From Toxotes chatareus (lineage: Eukaryota; Chordata; Actinopteri; Toxotidae), in contig CM028888.1 of assembly GCA_016801885.1 (NCBI GenBank), forward strand, positions 15,795,170 through 15,859,169: a stretch of 64,000 nt of DNA. Direction: 5' to 3'. Both the position numbers and the translations under genes were made by a program. A model generated the notes under the pieces. The model was not told the origin of the DNA, did no database searches, and saw nothing but the letters and a program-made list of their open reading frames with translations. Below, in pieces: positions 36,594-49,700 of this stretch (its first letter is position 1; each line of letters opens with the position of its first letter).

Positions 36594-39500
36594 CTTTGGT
36601 TCCGGGTCTGGTGGAAGAAAGTGCAAGAACCACATTAAAGGGTCAACAGGTGAATGAAGATTGTGCTGAATAGTATTGACTTTTTAAAATATTTTAAGTT
36701 ATTCCAATAAATACAGAACATAATGTAACAACAGACAAAACAAACCTACTTTAAACCACTGAAGAAGAGGTAGAATAACATAACCAATAGACTGAAGTAA
36801 AACAACATAAAAACAACAACATAAACTCATTTTCATTGTAAAAGTTGGACAATTTTCTCCCTATTTTGTTTCTTGTGTAAATTATAAAAATGAAACCAGA
36901 CTTCACTGAACTTCCTTTGATAAATATCAGTCATTGCGATCAGAGATTCAAAAAAAGCAAACGTCTGCCTTTCAGCAGACCTTTCAGCAAAATCAGGCTT
37001 CGTCTCACTCTCCCACTGGCAGAGAACAATCCTTGAAGTGCCAATAAAACTGCAATTGCAAAGCCAAGAGACTTGTCACCTAATAAACACAGTCGAGGAG
37101 ATTCTGGCCGTGATTTGTGTAACCGCTCTCCAATGCTTTTTACTACTCATTTTCTTTTTTGGAAAAAGAACGTGAAGAAATATATCCATTCATTTTTACA
37201 CTCTCAACGCTTCACCCACAAGTCCCATGTTAGGAAGTTTAACTGGTGAATAATAATCCTTGTGAGTAATAAAATACAATTTCCCACCGCATCTCTGACT
37301 GACCACCTGGCATCAGCCACCATGTTTTTCCACACAGTAAATTCTCTCTTTCAGATTAAGATCCCTTCATCAGATCTTTCACATTTTTTTTTCAAACAAT
37401 TACCAGGCAGACGATTTGCTATGCAGTGCGCTCACTCCAAGGCAAATTAATATTTTAAACAATTAAATTCTTTTCCTTTTCGTTTCATATAACCCCCAGA
37501 CTCTTACAGCCCCTCATACATAAATATTTCCCTCCTGTCTGTTAAGCCAAAAATGTCTGTAAGCTCTTGAAATTTTTTTTTTAAAGTTCACTTACAATCA
37601 CTTACAAATAGTATTGTCTTATTAAAATTAACATAAACTTTGTACTGACAGTATCACCGTGGTTATTATCACTGTGATGATCTTTGAAGGGAAGAATAAG
37701 TATTTTTAGAACACTAATATTATGGACCTTTAAATATTAGGAATGTTTCCTCTATAATCAAGTAGTTTTCTGTTTTGGCACATACATATTCTTGTACTTT
37801 TAATGAAACTCAAAATACACTCCAAGTTTGCCCAGCTGTCACAGCAGATTACAGAGTACATTATAGCTGAAACAATTAGACAATTAATTGATTAGCTAAT
37901 AAATTGAAAATTTACTAAACATTCTGTAATTCCAGCCTCTCTATTGTGAACATACAACTTCAGTCTAAGTGTAAATTTAAGAGTTACATAATACTGTACC
38001 TTTATGAGTGGGACAATTTACAGTCCCAGCAGCTAAGAAGTTAGTGCTTTAAAAATGTGGCTGAAGTTAGATCACTTTGTGAAACTGCACCTCCAGTTTT
38101 CTGCAACCTTTTCTTTCCTACAACTGAGTGAATTATAACTTTTCCAAGTCAAAAATTTGATTTAAGTTTAAAAAGTATCTGAAGTGTTTTATCTCCTCTG
38201 CACCATTGTTGGTTGTCCTGTGTCTCCAGCATGTTTGTATATCCCGTCTAATATAAATGTCAGAGTTGTTACCCGGCTCAGCAGGAGGTGTAAGAGGCAT
38301 AGGAGGCAACGTAGAGGATAATGCTGACCCGCTGGTTTGGCATGGATGTTAATCCAGAGAAGAAGGAAGCCTCTCTGCCCCCCCTCAGCCGTTGGCAGGC
38401 CACTTAAGAGTGCAACACTGAAGTCTGGCACCATGCATCATGTGACATGCTTTCACCAGTCGCCATGGTGTAGCATGCAAAGTGGGCATCTGCACCCACC
38501 GTAATGGTGTCTGTATTACTCTCTGATTCTCGGCAGGCAAATATTTTGTTCACTAAAAGGGTCTTAATGTTTCTCAGAGAAGGGCTCCTCTGGTTCAGAC
38601 ACTGCAAACAGTCTGACTTTGTTTTGTGACCAACTTCATCGAGAGTCACAATTTTTTTAATTTTTTTTATCTTTTTAAATCTTATGGAATTTCCCAAACT
38701 CTCTGGTGTCAAGTTAAGACATCACAGAAAAGCATAACCTGCCCACAAGCCCAGAATAAACCAGCTGAACCACACTGAAAACAAACCATCCAACGTTTCT
38801 TCAGCTACATGATCTGGTAACACGGCAAAGGAATAAAACCAACTTACCTTCAGCTGCAGTTTGGAATAAAGTACATCCAGAAACATTTACGTTGACATTA
38901 GCAGATTCTTTTTTTTTTTTTCAATCTGTGACTTTGAACAAGAGAATCAGAGCACCATGACTTTGCATTGCTAATGATTTCTCTCACACTAGCCACTGCC
39001 CTGCACTGGAGAGGTCATATGCTTCTGTGCCCGATATTTGCATACAATAGCCCCTTTTACCCAGGCCAAACAAACAGCTTCAGAATTCAGATCAAACGTT
39101 TAAATTTCTGCCCAGCTGAGGAATCTGTGTGGGGACTGCAGTGTGTCCTCTCGTCCTTATTGTGCTGTGTTCTCCACAGGAAGTGGAGGATGATTTTGAC
39201 GCAATATGGAGTACAACATAAAGGTCTACAACAAAGAATGACCCATAAAATCTAAAGATAAGAGGAAAAGGGTTTATTATCATAATAATCAGTCTCTCAT
39301 CTATTTTTTCCCCCCTTTATATCCACACTGATGCTGCCACTGACTAACCACTGATTCAACCCGCTCACTCTGTTCCTATGGGACCAAACACACTTTGACG
39401 TACTTCTGCTAAGTGGGATTAATTGCTTGCTTTTTAGATTGAATGACCTCTGTAACCCACTGTTTCTAACAACTGGGGGGGGTCAAGAACTTCTACATAA

Positions 39501-41681
39501 TTCCTCCGTCTTTGTGGATGAAAATCTGCAAAAAAAAAAAAAAAAACCCCAAAAAACAAAAACAAAACAAGTGATTTTGTTTTTCATTTTCTTCTTTGGC
39601 TGCTTAAAAGCTGCTTATCTGAGCTTTATTTAATCACAAGGCTTGTTGAGATCAAGATCAATTTTACAAGAGAGACCATTGAACACGTAAGCAACATTAC
39701 GACAAGGGAAGTGACAGCAGCATGAGCACACAGGATATGTCCATAATCCAGTGTAGACATCTGTGTTGGATTGTATCATGTATTTTTTCTGATTCTGAGT
39801 GAATCCAAATAGAATTTTTCATTTTATGAGCTACCTATAGCCAAATTTCTAAATATTTTACAATGCTCTACTGTATGTGTTAGATTTCCAGTATGAGTGT
39901 GGTTCTTAGTAGAGACATCAACTCTCTGTGCTGTTGTGAAATGTATTCACGTTGTGTTTTTGGAGTCTAGATCAAGCCTGAGGTTATTAAAGCAAGTCTG
40001 GAGGTTGTCAGAGACAGACTGTTAGCTGGTTGAGAACTGGTTTGCAGTAGAGCCAGTCAATGTAAAATGAGACATTCAGCTGAAAAATAAATATTAGTCA
40101 TGTAAAGAATGAACAGCAGCAGACCTAGTCTTGACCTTTTGGGACACCTTTATCAACCATCAGGTGTGTGTGAGTGGGTGGATAATTTTGCTTTATGGTA
40201 CCCTGGACACCACCATCTCCATTGTTAGATGCATTTGGACTCTGATCAAGATTTAGAATCAGTTGCACATATTGTGAACAACTCTAACACTTGTAAAGGG
40301 CTCTACACCCCTCATCACGGCCAAACTGTTCACTTAATTGCTACTGTTGCCTGTCAGAGACTTGTTACCAAGACATGCAATTATGTGTAAAAAATCCTGT
40401 GGGATGCCAATATGATTTATAATCTCTTATGGCCATTCTGTAACTTCTCTTATGCTCCTGGTGTGGATTTTGGAAATGAAGGCTGGAGAGAAGTTTTAAT
40501 CCAAGCAATGGGTTCTCTTTTTCTTTTTCTTTTTCTTAATCCTGTACACATACAAAGCTTTTTCTAATAAAATGTTCAAGTAATTGCACACTTGTAACCG
40601 GTGGATTCAAATAAGGCCCTTAAAACTGAGTGTGTTTGTGTGTTTGCAGGCAAATTGTTGTCCCCTGTCTCAAGTCAGTCTGAAGGATGACATCTGGAGG
40701 TCATTAGTAGTTACTGCAGCATGTCAGTGATGGCAGAAGTGAAAGATGAGCAGTGAATTCAATCAGTCCTTCAAGGTGAGAGTGAAATTACACCAGCAAC
40801 AATTTGTTCAGTGATCCAACTCCACATCCCTCGAGTCCAACATCTCAAAACCGGGAAACAGGTCTGCAGGTAGATCAAGATTATAGTCAAAATACATATC
40901 ATTATTTTGTCAGACAATAATCAAAATGTACAGAAGTCACTTTTCATAAAAAAATATTTGGCATTTGTTAGTGTGACTCCCTAATATGGGTCTTACTGTC
41001 CTTAAATATTATCTTTCCCATCTGTACTAGTTTCACTCTTGCAGGGTTCTTGTATTTGCATGCCTTGAAGGGACTCTTCATTGCTTGTGTACACAAAGTC
41101 TGATGAAGCTGTCTGCATAGCAAAGTCAGCTTATACTATGGTTCTCAAACCCGAATGCAGGGAACACACCCAGTCACATGCTCACTGTGGTGATATGTTC
41201 AGGTGTCCACACAGAATGTGTCCATGCAGGTATGTGAGTATCATGAGCTGCTTTGAATTTAGCTTTGAATTCAGCTTTGGATTTTCCTCTAAGATGTGCA
41301 GCACTTGACTTGCTCAAGGACATCTCAGTGGTGGGGGTGTGGTGGTGATTCCTAAATTAATCCAGTCTTCTGGTCATAAATTAACTAGTATAATCTGTAG
41401 ACCAGTTGTTCCCAGTCTTGTGATTCCCTTCATAGAAAAACTCCCCACACCAAGAAAATATAAAGATGCTTTAAAGACGCAAACAGAGTAAATTTATTTC
41501 ATGTGTAAACAGTGAAAAAGGGCCTAAAAGTTTTGGCCATCATCAGCACAATTTACAGACCTTGTAATTCTACAGACATGAACAGACCATCAGACTATCA
41601 ACCAATCAGGACAAAGAGGTAAAGAACACAAGGTGGTCCACATGAACCCTTCAGCCACACAACCTGCATGGACAGCAGCAA

Positions 41682-41781
41682 AAACAAACAAACAAACAAA
41701 CAAACAAACAAACAAACAAACAAACAAACAAACAAACAAACAAACAAGCAAGCAAGCAAGCAAACAAACAAACAAACAAAC
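41682..41781. repeat. Long (AAAC)n microsatellite with (AAGC)n interruption
   Basis: About 100 bp of CAAA/AAAC tetramers, interrupted near 41746-41760 by three to four CAAG units (a single-base variant of the tetramer that has itself expanded). The four-base period leaves all frames free of stops on both strands, which creates false open frames. Confidence 0.95.
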
Positions 41782-42060
41782 CTTTCATTCTTATGGCACA
41801 AAAGTTGAAGTTGCCTGCATGACCAAATTTTAGTGACATTTTATTTCTATGAGTGGGACAGCTGATTTTGGCCACAGGCACCTGACACTATATTGCATTC
41901 AAGAGAACAAACCCCAAAGACCACAGTGGTTACACCCTTCTTCCGTAATTGGTCAAGTTTTAGTTGTTGAACCAAAAAGAATTGTTCCCCCTGTGTTTTA
42001 TTCGATTGCTTTCTAAAGGAGGTAATTCACAAGAAAAACCTTAAAAGAGAAACCTTAAAA

Positions 42061-42127
42061 TAACTGTATGTATTGTATGTATGTAATGTACGTATGTATA
42101 TATATATGTATACACACACACACATAC
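42061..42127. repeat. Compound GTAT / TA / CA microsatellite
   Basis: Imperfect GTAT units run into TA repeats and then about seven CA units, 0.7 kb upstream of the ophn1 ATG. Confidence 0.85.
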
Positions 42128-42569
42128 AAATACATATACTCTGAGTGCTCACAAATTTCCGACAGCACCTGAAAGCTGTTGTCAACACAATTCCTCCAAC
42201 TGTGCCGCAGCCCCTTTAAGAACCTCCTGGGTGTGAAAAGGGGGAAGTTTTGTGTGAGGCCGTAGCTAGTTGGTTACGTCCGATTCAGCTTTACGTTACG
42301 CTCTTTGCTGGCAGCTGTAACTTGAAAACGAGTAAAATATCTATCTTAGAAAAAAAGATCTGTATTTTCCAGCTCGTATTCAGCGGTTTACCAAGGTTCT
42401 GCTAACTTTACAAACCAACATTTGTTTTTAAACCGAGGTGAAGGACAGAAGGAGGCTTAGTGAAAGTGGGAAATATTTCGGAATGGGACGCATCCAGAGG
42501 GATTTTAGCCGCTCTTCTAATCACGACACCGCAACAAGGAAAAAGTGAAAAAGAGAAGCAGGATCCGGT

Positions 42570-42830
42570 CAAATTAGAGTTTAAACGGCGCGTCGGGCGA
42601 GGAAAAGCGGAAAGTGAGACCAAACTGTGGCTCTTCGTTGTTTGCTTCACTTCATCTTTGACCAGCGGCCGCCGCAGGCTCCCACGGACACCATGGTTCC
42701 TGCTCCTCTGAACAGATGAGTGTGTGGAGTCGCCTCAAACTGAGCAGCGATGACCAGACGAGCGTAGGCTGCGTGGCTCACTGAAACAAACCTCACTGCT
42801 TCTATTGTCTGAAACCCGCTCGCCCTGAAC
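42570..42830 (+). promoter_or_regulatory. ophn1: CpG-richer ophn1 promoter / 5' leader
   Basis: Compared with the surrounding AT-rich DNA, this segment is GC- and CpG-rich: GGCGCGTCGGGCGAGG at about 42588 and GCGGCCGCCGCAGG at about 42665. That is what a CpG-type promoter or first exon looks like. No TATA box is evident. The transcription start cannot be placed. Confidence 0.4.
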
Positions 42831-43691
42831 ATGGGGCATCCTCCACTGGAGTTTAGCGACTGCTATCTGGACAGTCCGGAGTTCAGAGAGACTCTCAAGT
42901 GTTATGAACTGGAGCTGGAGAGGACGAGCAAATTTCTCAAAGAGCTGATAAAAGATGGCAACAGTGTTATCACTGCAATCAAGGGTGAGAGTGCTTTCAC
43001 CTCACGTGCTTTGTTTTGACATGTGTAACGGCTTGTTTAGCACGTTGAACGTAAATACTGTGGTGTGATGAGGGTTGAGCATCATTGGGGCCTTTCTTTT
43101 TTTTTTTTTTTTTTAAGGGCCTACAGGATCAATGTGGGTGGGTGGGAGGGAGAGGCTCATTCAGGGTGGTGCTAGTGCTCCCCTGGGATAAGACCAAACA
43201 GCCTGCTTTGAAAAGGCCGTGGATCTGATGCAGATGTGCAAGATGAGTGTTTGTTTCCCAGCAGCACAACTGCTGTTTTCCTTTTGCCTTCCCACCTTTT
43301 CCCTCTCTGTGTGATGTCCTCTGCCGTCTGTCTGCTACTGGCTGTAGTGTGGGACCCGTCCCACTCATAGTATGGACCTGAGCCAGTGACAGCACACAGC
43401 ACTGTAGATGTGTACATTTGGGCCAGTGTGTGCACCCATGACACTGTTTGACCACCAGCGACAAGCTTTTCACCACAGAAACAGAAACTGTCATTGTAGG
43501 TAATGTAGTGGTGCTGCAGACTGGTGAAGCTCTTACAGTATATTCAATCCAGATAATAGCCAGAGGTCACATGTGCTTATTGTTGGGATAAACTGCACTA
43601 AGAGATATTCATGAAAGTCACATTTTCATATCAGTCCATGATGATCAGGACCCAAAAGTAAAAGAAATGTAACAGAAAACACAGTTTGTTG

Positions 43692-43725
<34 letters not shown>

Positions 43726-46700
43726 GGGGGGTGAAATGATTTGAAAGATTGGAAACGGTTTGATTACTGAGAAAAGGATTTAAGGACAGATTTAAAATAT
43801 GTGACGTTCCTCTGGCAAAATGCTCTACAGTGATCATCTGACAGAGTCGGTTTTGTTTTGGTAATAAAAGCCAGACGTAGCAGGGATAATGTATTGCATC
43901 GGCCATGCACTGGCTGCTGCTGTGCTGCTGAATCCTGCCAAGGATGTCGTTCGTGCTCCAGACTTTCCTACCAGAGATACAGAGGGGAAAAATATACAGT
44001 AATAATACGAATCCTGGGCTGCACTTCACTTCATGAGAGCTGAGCTGGATGTAGAGAGCCATAAAGATTTGTTTATTGCAGTTGAATGTCGTGGTGACTT
44101 GAGGCCTTTGGAGCTTAATCCAGATGATTTCTAAAGACTAAATCTCTATTTTTTTTCTAATAGGCTACTCTGTGGCAGTGCAGAAGTTTTCTCAGACTCT
44201 CAGCATGTTCCAGTTCGACTTCATCGGTGACTCCCTGACTGATGATGAGATTAACATTGGTAAGATGCTAAACATACACTTTTTATTTACTTACTATTAA
44301 AGTTACAATGATGAACTGGCTTTTAGAGAACTTAGAGAACATTTCATGCCTTATTTCAGCTGTTTTTTTTTTTGGTTTGCTATTACTGTATGGAAAATGA
44401 ATCTCAGAGCAGAACGGTGAACATTTTTCAGAATTAGCTGTTACAAACAGACTTTTCCAACTTGAGCTCTGTGGAGAGGAGCATTTTTGGCAGCTAAGTG
44501 TTAATTCCTCGCAATCAGGAAACAAAATGGTTTGGAAAAATGAAACTTCTCCCTTAGAGCTTCATGACAAATGTGTATTTAAAAAAAATAGCTGGAAATA
44601 TTCTCGTCCTTAACTAAGTCGTTCCCAATGGAGTGATGAAAGTGGTTTCCTGCATCAGACACTTAAGATAAGAATTTGTGAAGCCTTTATTCTAGGTCCT
44701 CATCATCTGTGTTGTTTTGACTCTTAGCTGAGTCGTTCCAGGAGTTTGCCGGTCTCCTGCAGGAAGTGGAACATGACAGGATGATGCTGGTAGGTTATCA
44801 ACATCCTCCACACTGACTCTGCATTTGAACCCTCGCTAGATATCCGAAAACCACAATGACATCTCCTGCCCTACAGATTCGACCACTGGGAAGGAACTTT
44901 TTGACACATTATTTTAAGGATCAACACAACACAATAACATTCTGTTGGTTTCAGTGAGAAAGCCACACATTTCTTTGATAGATATTCCATTTGTCCGTGT
45001 TAATTGAAATGTGTTCTTACCTAGATACTGTGTGTGTGTAACTTTGTATACTAAGAGGAACTTAATTATTTTACTATCAGTTCCTTTATTGGTTTTCGTG
45101 TTCCCTTTTGTTAATAGTTCAAATTTGCTTTCGTGTTTTCAAAGTGTTTTTTTTATCACTTCTGCTGCAGTTGTTTTACACACTTTGTTACACTGAATAA
45201 TTCATTCTCTAGAGTACTAGTTTTGTAATTGTGATGTATTGATATTGTGCACAAGTTTTCCTAAATCTTTCCGGTTTCTGTCAGGCGACATGAACTCAAG
45301 CTGCAATCTATTTTTTGTTTGATCCTGTTGCCTTGCCCCTTAGCAATCAAAGGTGTCACATTTGGAGCGGGACTTCCTGTTTGACTGGGTTTTCTGGATA
45401 CAGATCTAATTTTAAAACTGGAGGTCATCTGCTAAATTGTTCTTGCGGGAGTGGTTATGAAAAAGCGCATTTTCACTCTCCAGTACAAGATGCTTATTTC
45501 CAAATTCTTTTCAGTGTATTTGAGTGCCACCTGTAACACAAACTGTGTTTTAAACATGTCAGTTAAAGTTTTGGTGTGAGTGTGTTTGTGAATTTTGAAT
45601 TGCACTGCTTCATGTTCACCTGTCCAGGTCCAGAATGCCTCCGATCTTCTCATCAAGCCGCTGGAGAAGTTCAGAAAAGAGCAGATAGGAGTAACAAAAG
45701 TGAGTGTTTTCACTGATTCCACTGCTCTGCTGTAATGAAATGTGGCTCATTAACATCAGTGTGAAAAGTCGCCACTTCTTGAGTTAGCGTCGGAGGTGCT
45801 GTTCCACTCTGGTGGCTTCATAGTTTGAGCAGGGTTAAACTGTTATATAATATGCATCGTCTTCTTGAGCTGCTCGCACAGACCTAACAGGATGTTATCA
45901 GCTACTTCCCCAAATCTATTTATGAATATGTGTGTGAAACATTCACCTGTTTAAGAACCATATGATGGCAGCTTCTTCCTCTTTGACGGAGAATTTAATG
46001 TGTTTAGTCCAGCTGCTTTGTAGCTCACAGCTTCACACAGTTTTTTTTCTTTTTAGATCATCAGAAAACTGTGTAATGTCACCTTCAGAGCTTTTTCCCC
46101 TCAGTGTATTAATTAAACAGCTGCTTTCCAGCTAATTCTCGCAGCTGCGTTGATAATTATTTTATCCGTAAATGGAACTGGAGTAGACGTGAATTATGCA
46201 GGTCCTATGTGTCTTGGAGGAAAATAAATCCATGTTAAAACTTAAAATCTTAAAAAGAATTTCTCTTAAAACTCTGGAAAACTCATGTAAAAATGTCTTT
46301 TTGATTGTTCGGGTAACAAAACACTGTTAATCAGAAGTTGTCCGTTTTTTTTTAAACAACTATTAATTTCAACAGAAGAAAAAAGCCCTAAGAAGAAAAG
46401 TGTTTAACAGTGACAGAGTTCATAATAATAATTAATACTAGAGGTTGACCAGTGCCTCCCAGTCTCTTCTCTCTCTTCTGTCTTCTGTCACCCCACAGCT
46501 CTGTCACATAAGATACCTGTTCATTAGCACCACCCACCACATTTCCAATGTGTTAATCTGAAATTATTTTAAACTGCTTGATATTTAACTGTTTGTAGGC
46601 TGCTTTGGCCAAGTTTGCATTTGTCAAGCTTTTGACGTCAAGCTTTTGCCACTTGAAGTGGCAAAAGCTAAAGGTTTGAAACATTTGTCTATTACTTTAA

Positions 46701-49700
46701 GATGTTTCACTATTTTTCTACACTTTTAGCTACTTATTTAAACCATTTATCGTACGTTATAACTGCTTTGCATGTTTATGGAATATTTCTTATCCAACTG
46801 TTTAGAGTCCTCTGCTCAATTTCATGTTGATGTCTTCTAGCTTACTTAATAAGTGGATGGATATTGTCTAAAACAAATTGTAGATTGTTTTTTTTTTTTT
46901 TCCAAATCAATTGAGCTACTCTACAATTTCTCTAAATACCCTGTCACCCACAGTAGTACAGCATGGGGTGCGAATACCTGTGGTTGGGATAAACCCACTG
47001 GGCTGATATACCAGCTGATAGTGCAGACACAGTTGTACACATTATGCGTACAACTGTATACTGTGCAACTTTATGCACATGTGTCACATAAAGTTCAGAG
47101 ATATTTTTAGGCTGTCTTGTACACACGCTATGTTTAAGATCTACCCGGGAGATTTGCATGCATATATGTCAATGTATATGTTGGTCAATAAGTGTCTTTA
47201 CATAGTTTGTCCTCTTGAGAGCTCTGAAAAGTTTATTTTTTAACATCCTTGTCAAAAATGTATGTTTTTAAGTTTCACATTTTCCGTATTATCATTCAGA
47301 CATTTTACTTTTCTCCAATATTGTAATTGAAGTGTTGATATGAGCGTTGATGATTGTATGTTATTCAATCTGTGATATGTTAAAAAATGTTCTTGTTTTA
47401 ATCATATGTTGTTCTCTTCAATCCTCCCAATCAACACGTTTGTCCTGCAGGAAAAGAAAAAGAAGTTTGAGAAAGAGAGTGAAAAATATTACTCCCAGTT
47501 AGACAAACACCTGAATCTTTCTGCCAAGAAGAAAGAGAGCCAACTTCAGGAGGTTGGGTGAAGTACAGCCAGTATTTTACATTCATTGTGTAGGTAAATG
47601 CAAAAAGCCACCAGGGAAATTTGAAATTTCCTTTGTTTTTTCACTACAGGCTGATGAACTCCTGGACAAAGAGCGGGTGAACTTCTATGAATCCTCGGTG
47701 GAGTACGTGTACCAGATACATCAGGTGCAAGACAGGAAGAAGTTTGATGTGGTGGAGCCTGTGAGTACTGCCTGTGGTCTCCCACTCTTCCTCTTTGCTG
47801 CCTCACACACACAAACACAAACACAAACACAAACACAAACACACACACACACACACACACATGTAACAAGAGATCAAGGAAAAAACTATTAGCCAGACAA
47901 AACTAAATCCCAGTAGCCATCCATCCATTCTTTATGACAATGGTCCCTGTGCTCTGAGAGTTCTTGATAGCAGTCTTAAGTAAATTTGCTTTGGTTGGAC
48001 AGGTGCTGGCGTTTCTTCACAGCATTTTAACGCTCAACAACCTGACAGTGGAGATGACTCAGGACTTCATGCCTTATAAGCAGGAGCTGCAGCTCAGCTT
48101 GCAGAACGTAAGTGGTGTGACCCGCAACAAACGATGCCATTAGTGAGATTTAATATCCTTTAATTTGACGTCTGTAAGCTTCTTACGGGCTGTCTGGTTT
48201 TGCCTGCAGACCAGAAACCACTATGAGAGCACCCGCGAGGAGATGGAGGAGCTGATGAAAAGAATGAAAAACCCATCCCAGGTCTGCAAAATGCACAATT
48301 TTGTGCCAATGGAGGGTTATCTGTACTGTCAGGAGAAGTGTGAGTGCACTACATGCTTTACATACAATCTTGTTGCTTGCATAGGCTCTGGCTCGAATTC
48401 CCTCTGACATGACCTGTCCTGTTTTTTTTTTTCTCCCAACAGGGGCTTTGGGTGTATCATGGGTCAAGTATTATTGCAAGTATCACAAGGAGGGGAGACA
48501 GCTGGTCATGGTGCCATGTGAACAGAAACCCACAACTAAACAGGTAAAACATATGTTATTATTAGTACAGAACCACAGAGAAACATCTGTAATACTCTGA
48601 CATCCACAGTATCTTTAGCCAGTTTATGTCCTCAGATGCTGGCTCTTTTATCGTCGTCTCCATCTTGCATCAGCGACCACTTTCCAACTTTCTCTCTTTC
48701 CCCACAGGGCCCTACGCAGCTGACACTGAAATCCTGCGTCCGCCGGAAGACAGAGTCCATAGACAAGCGCTTCTGCTTTGACGTGGAAACTAACGAGAGG
48801 TTAGCACAGACAAATCTGAGAAACTGTGAGATGAGGCAACGCGAAAGCCCTGTGGGATAAACAGGTTCAGGCGGCGAGGTGAACAGGTGGTTTACAAGGA
48901 CAGAGTGTGAGGGCTAAATGGACTGTAGCCCAAACAATCCCTAAGCAACGGGCGCATGCTGGAAACAGATGGCAAACTCAGTGATTTCAGGGGAAGGAAC
49001 ACAACAAGCTCATATTTATATAAGCAGGCCATTCAGTACTAAAGGCATTTTAATAGACACTTTCTGTTGTAATCAGGTTTCTTGTATCCGTGGAGATACT
49101 TAGTGTGTCAAAAGGGTGTTTTAAAGGTTTAAAAGCTGCTTGAATTATGCATTAAGTGCTTGAGAGTGTCTGAATGTTGAGCAACTAATTTGTGCAAGTG
49201 TGTGAACTGAACAACAACACATTGACTAGACAGCTGTGTGATAAACTCAAGGTGGCAGCGCTGTCTAGTGCAGAAGACAGGGTTGTTGGTTCAGGATGTT
49301 TTAAGGTAAGCGTCCGCCCACCTGAACGTCTCTGAAATGCTCCCTGTGCTAGTACCTCACCCTGACCTTTGACCTTAGGTGCAGTGATTGAGTAGTAATT
49401 TCTCTTACTTACATATCCCTCATGTTATCTGTGGTCTTTTGTTTGCTAAAATTGTTTTCATCCCAGTTTGCACCCATTAACACATCCTCCATGTGAAAAA
49501 CCTGTGGCTCCTGTAGATATCAGGGTTATATATTTTCCTACTGATTCCGACAAAGTTATTTAAAATGAGTTTTAGAAGGTTTCTTCATAGCGTGTTGATC
49601 ATTTCAGTTGGCAGAACGAGCTTTAAACTCGTAGCACAGTTGTTTTAGTTAACAATTAATTCAGTGGCCTACAAGCTGTAAAATTTGGCACTAGATTTTG

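Larger units (their letters stand above)
36594..42830. other. Intergenic region between the beta connexin and ophn1
   Basis: About 6.2 kb without a credible coding gene. A minus-strand donor GTAAGTT (38841-38847) following CTGCAGCTGAAG could end a non-coding first exon of gjb1, about 2.2 kb upstream of its start. A pentamer (TTTTC)n lies near 40515-40536, a long (AAAC)n tract at 41682-41781 and a compound GTAT/TA/CA tract at 42061-42127. The last 0.6 kb is the ophn1 promoter and leader. Confidence 0.5.
42831..48107 (+). other. ophn1: ophn1 exons 1-7 (BAR domain)
   Basis: Coding exons are 42831-42984, 44164-44259, 44728-44789, 45628-45699, 47451-47552, 47650-47760 and 48003-48107. The helical BAR motifs VQKFSQTLSMFQFDFIGD, LIKPLEKFRKEQIG, KKKESQLQE and VYQIHQVQDRKKFDVVEPVL are clear. 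The domain dimerises and senses curved membranes and, in this family, can autoinhibit the GAP. Intron 1 (42985-44163) carries a poly-T run and a (GT)n tract. Intron 4 (45700-47450) carries the perfect inverted repeat at 46641-46669. No extra exons were seen. Confidence 0.92.

Noticed and set aside
36594..36635. Longer start of the gjb1-type protein (14 extra codons, MWFLHFL...)
   Set aside because: Beta connexins start at MNW, and a splice acceptor signal lies between the two ATGs, so the extra codons are intron.
36294..36638. Plus-strand 114-codon frame over the beta connexin
   Set aside because: Antisense shadow of the GC-rich connexin exon.
41590..41881. Repetitive open frames (LFVCLFVC and NKQTNKQT)
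   Set aside because: They are products of the (AAAC)n microsatellite, whose period leaves frames open.
43129..43494. Minus-strand 121-codon frame in ophn1 intron 1
   Set aside because: No recognisable domain, no splice partners, and composition like the surrounding intron.
47546..47869. Minus-strand frame opposite ophn1 exon 6
   Set aside because: It is made largely of the CA microsatellite and the antisense of a real exon.
49255..49310. Possible tRNA-derived SINE (GGTTGTTGGTTC-like B box)
   Set aside because: No A box at the right distance, no tail, and no cloverleaf.
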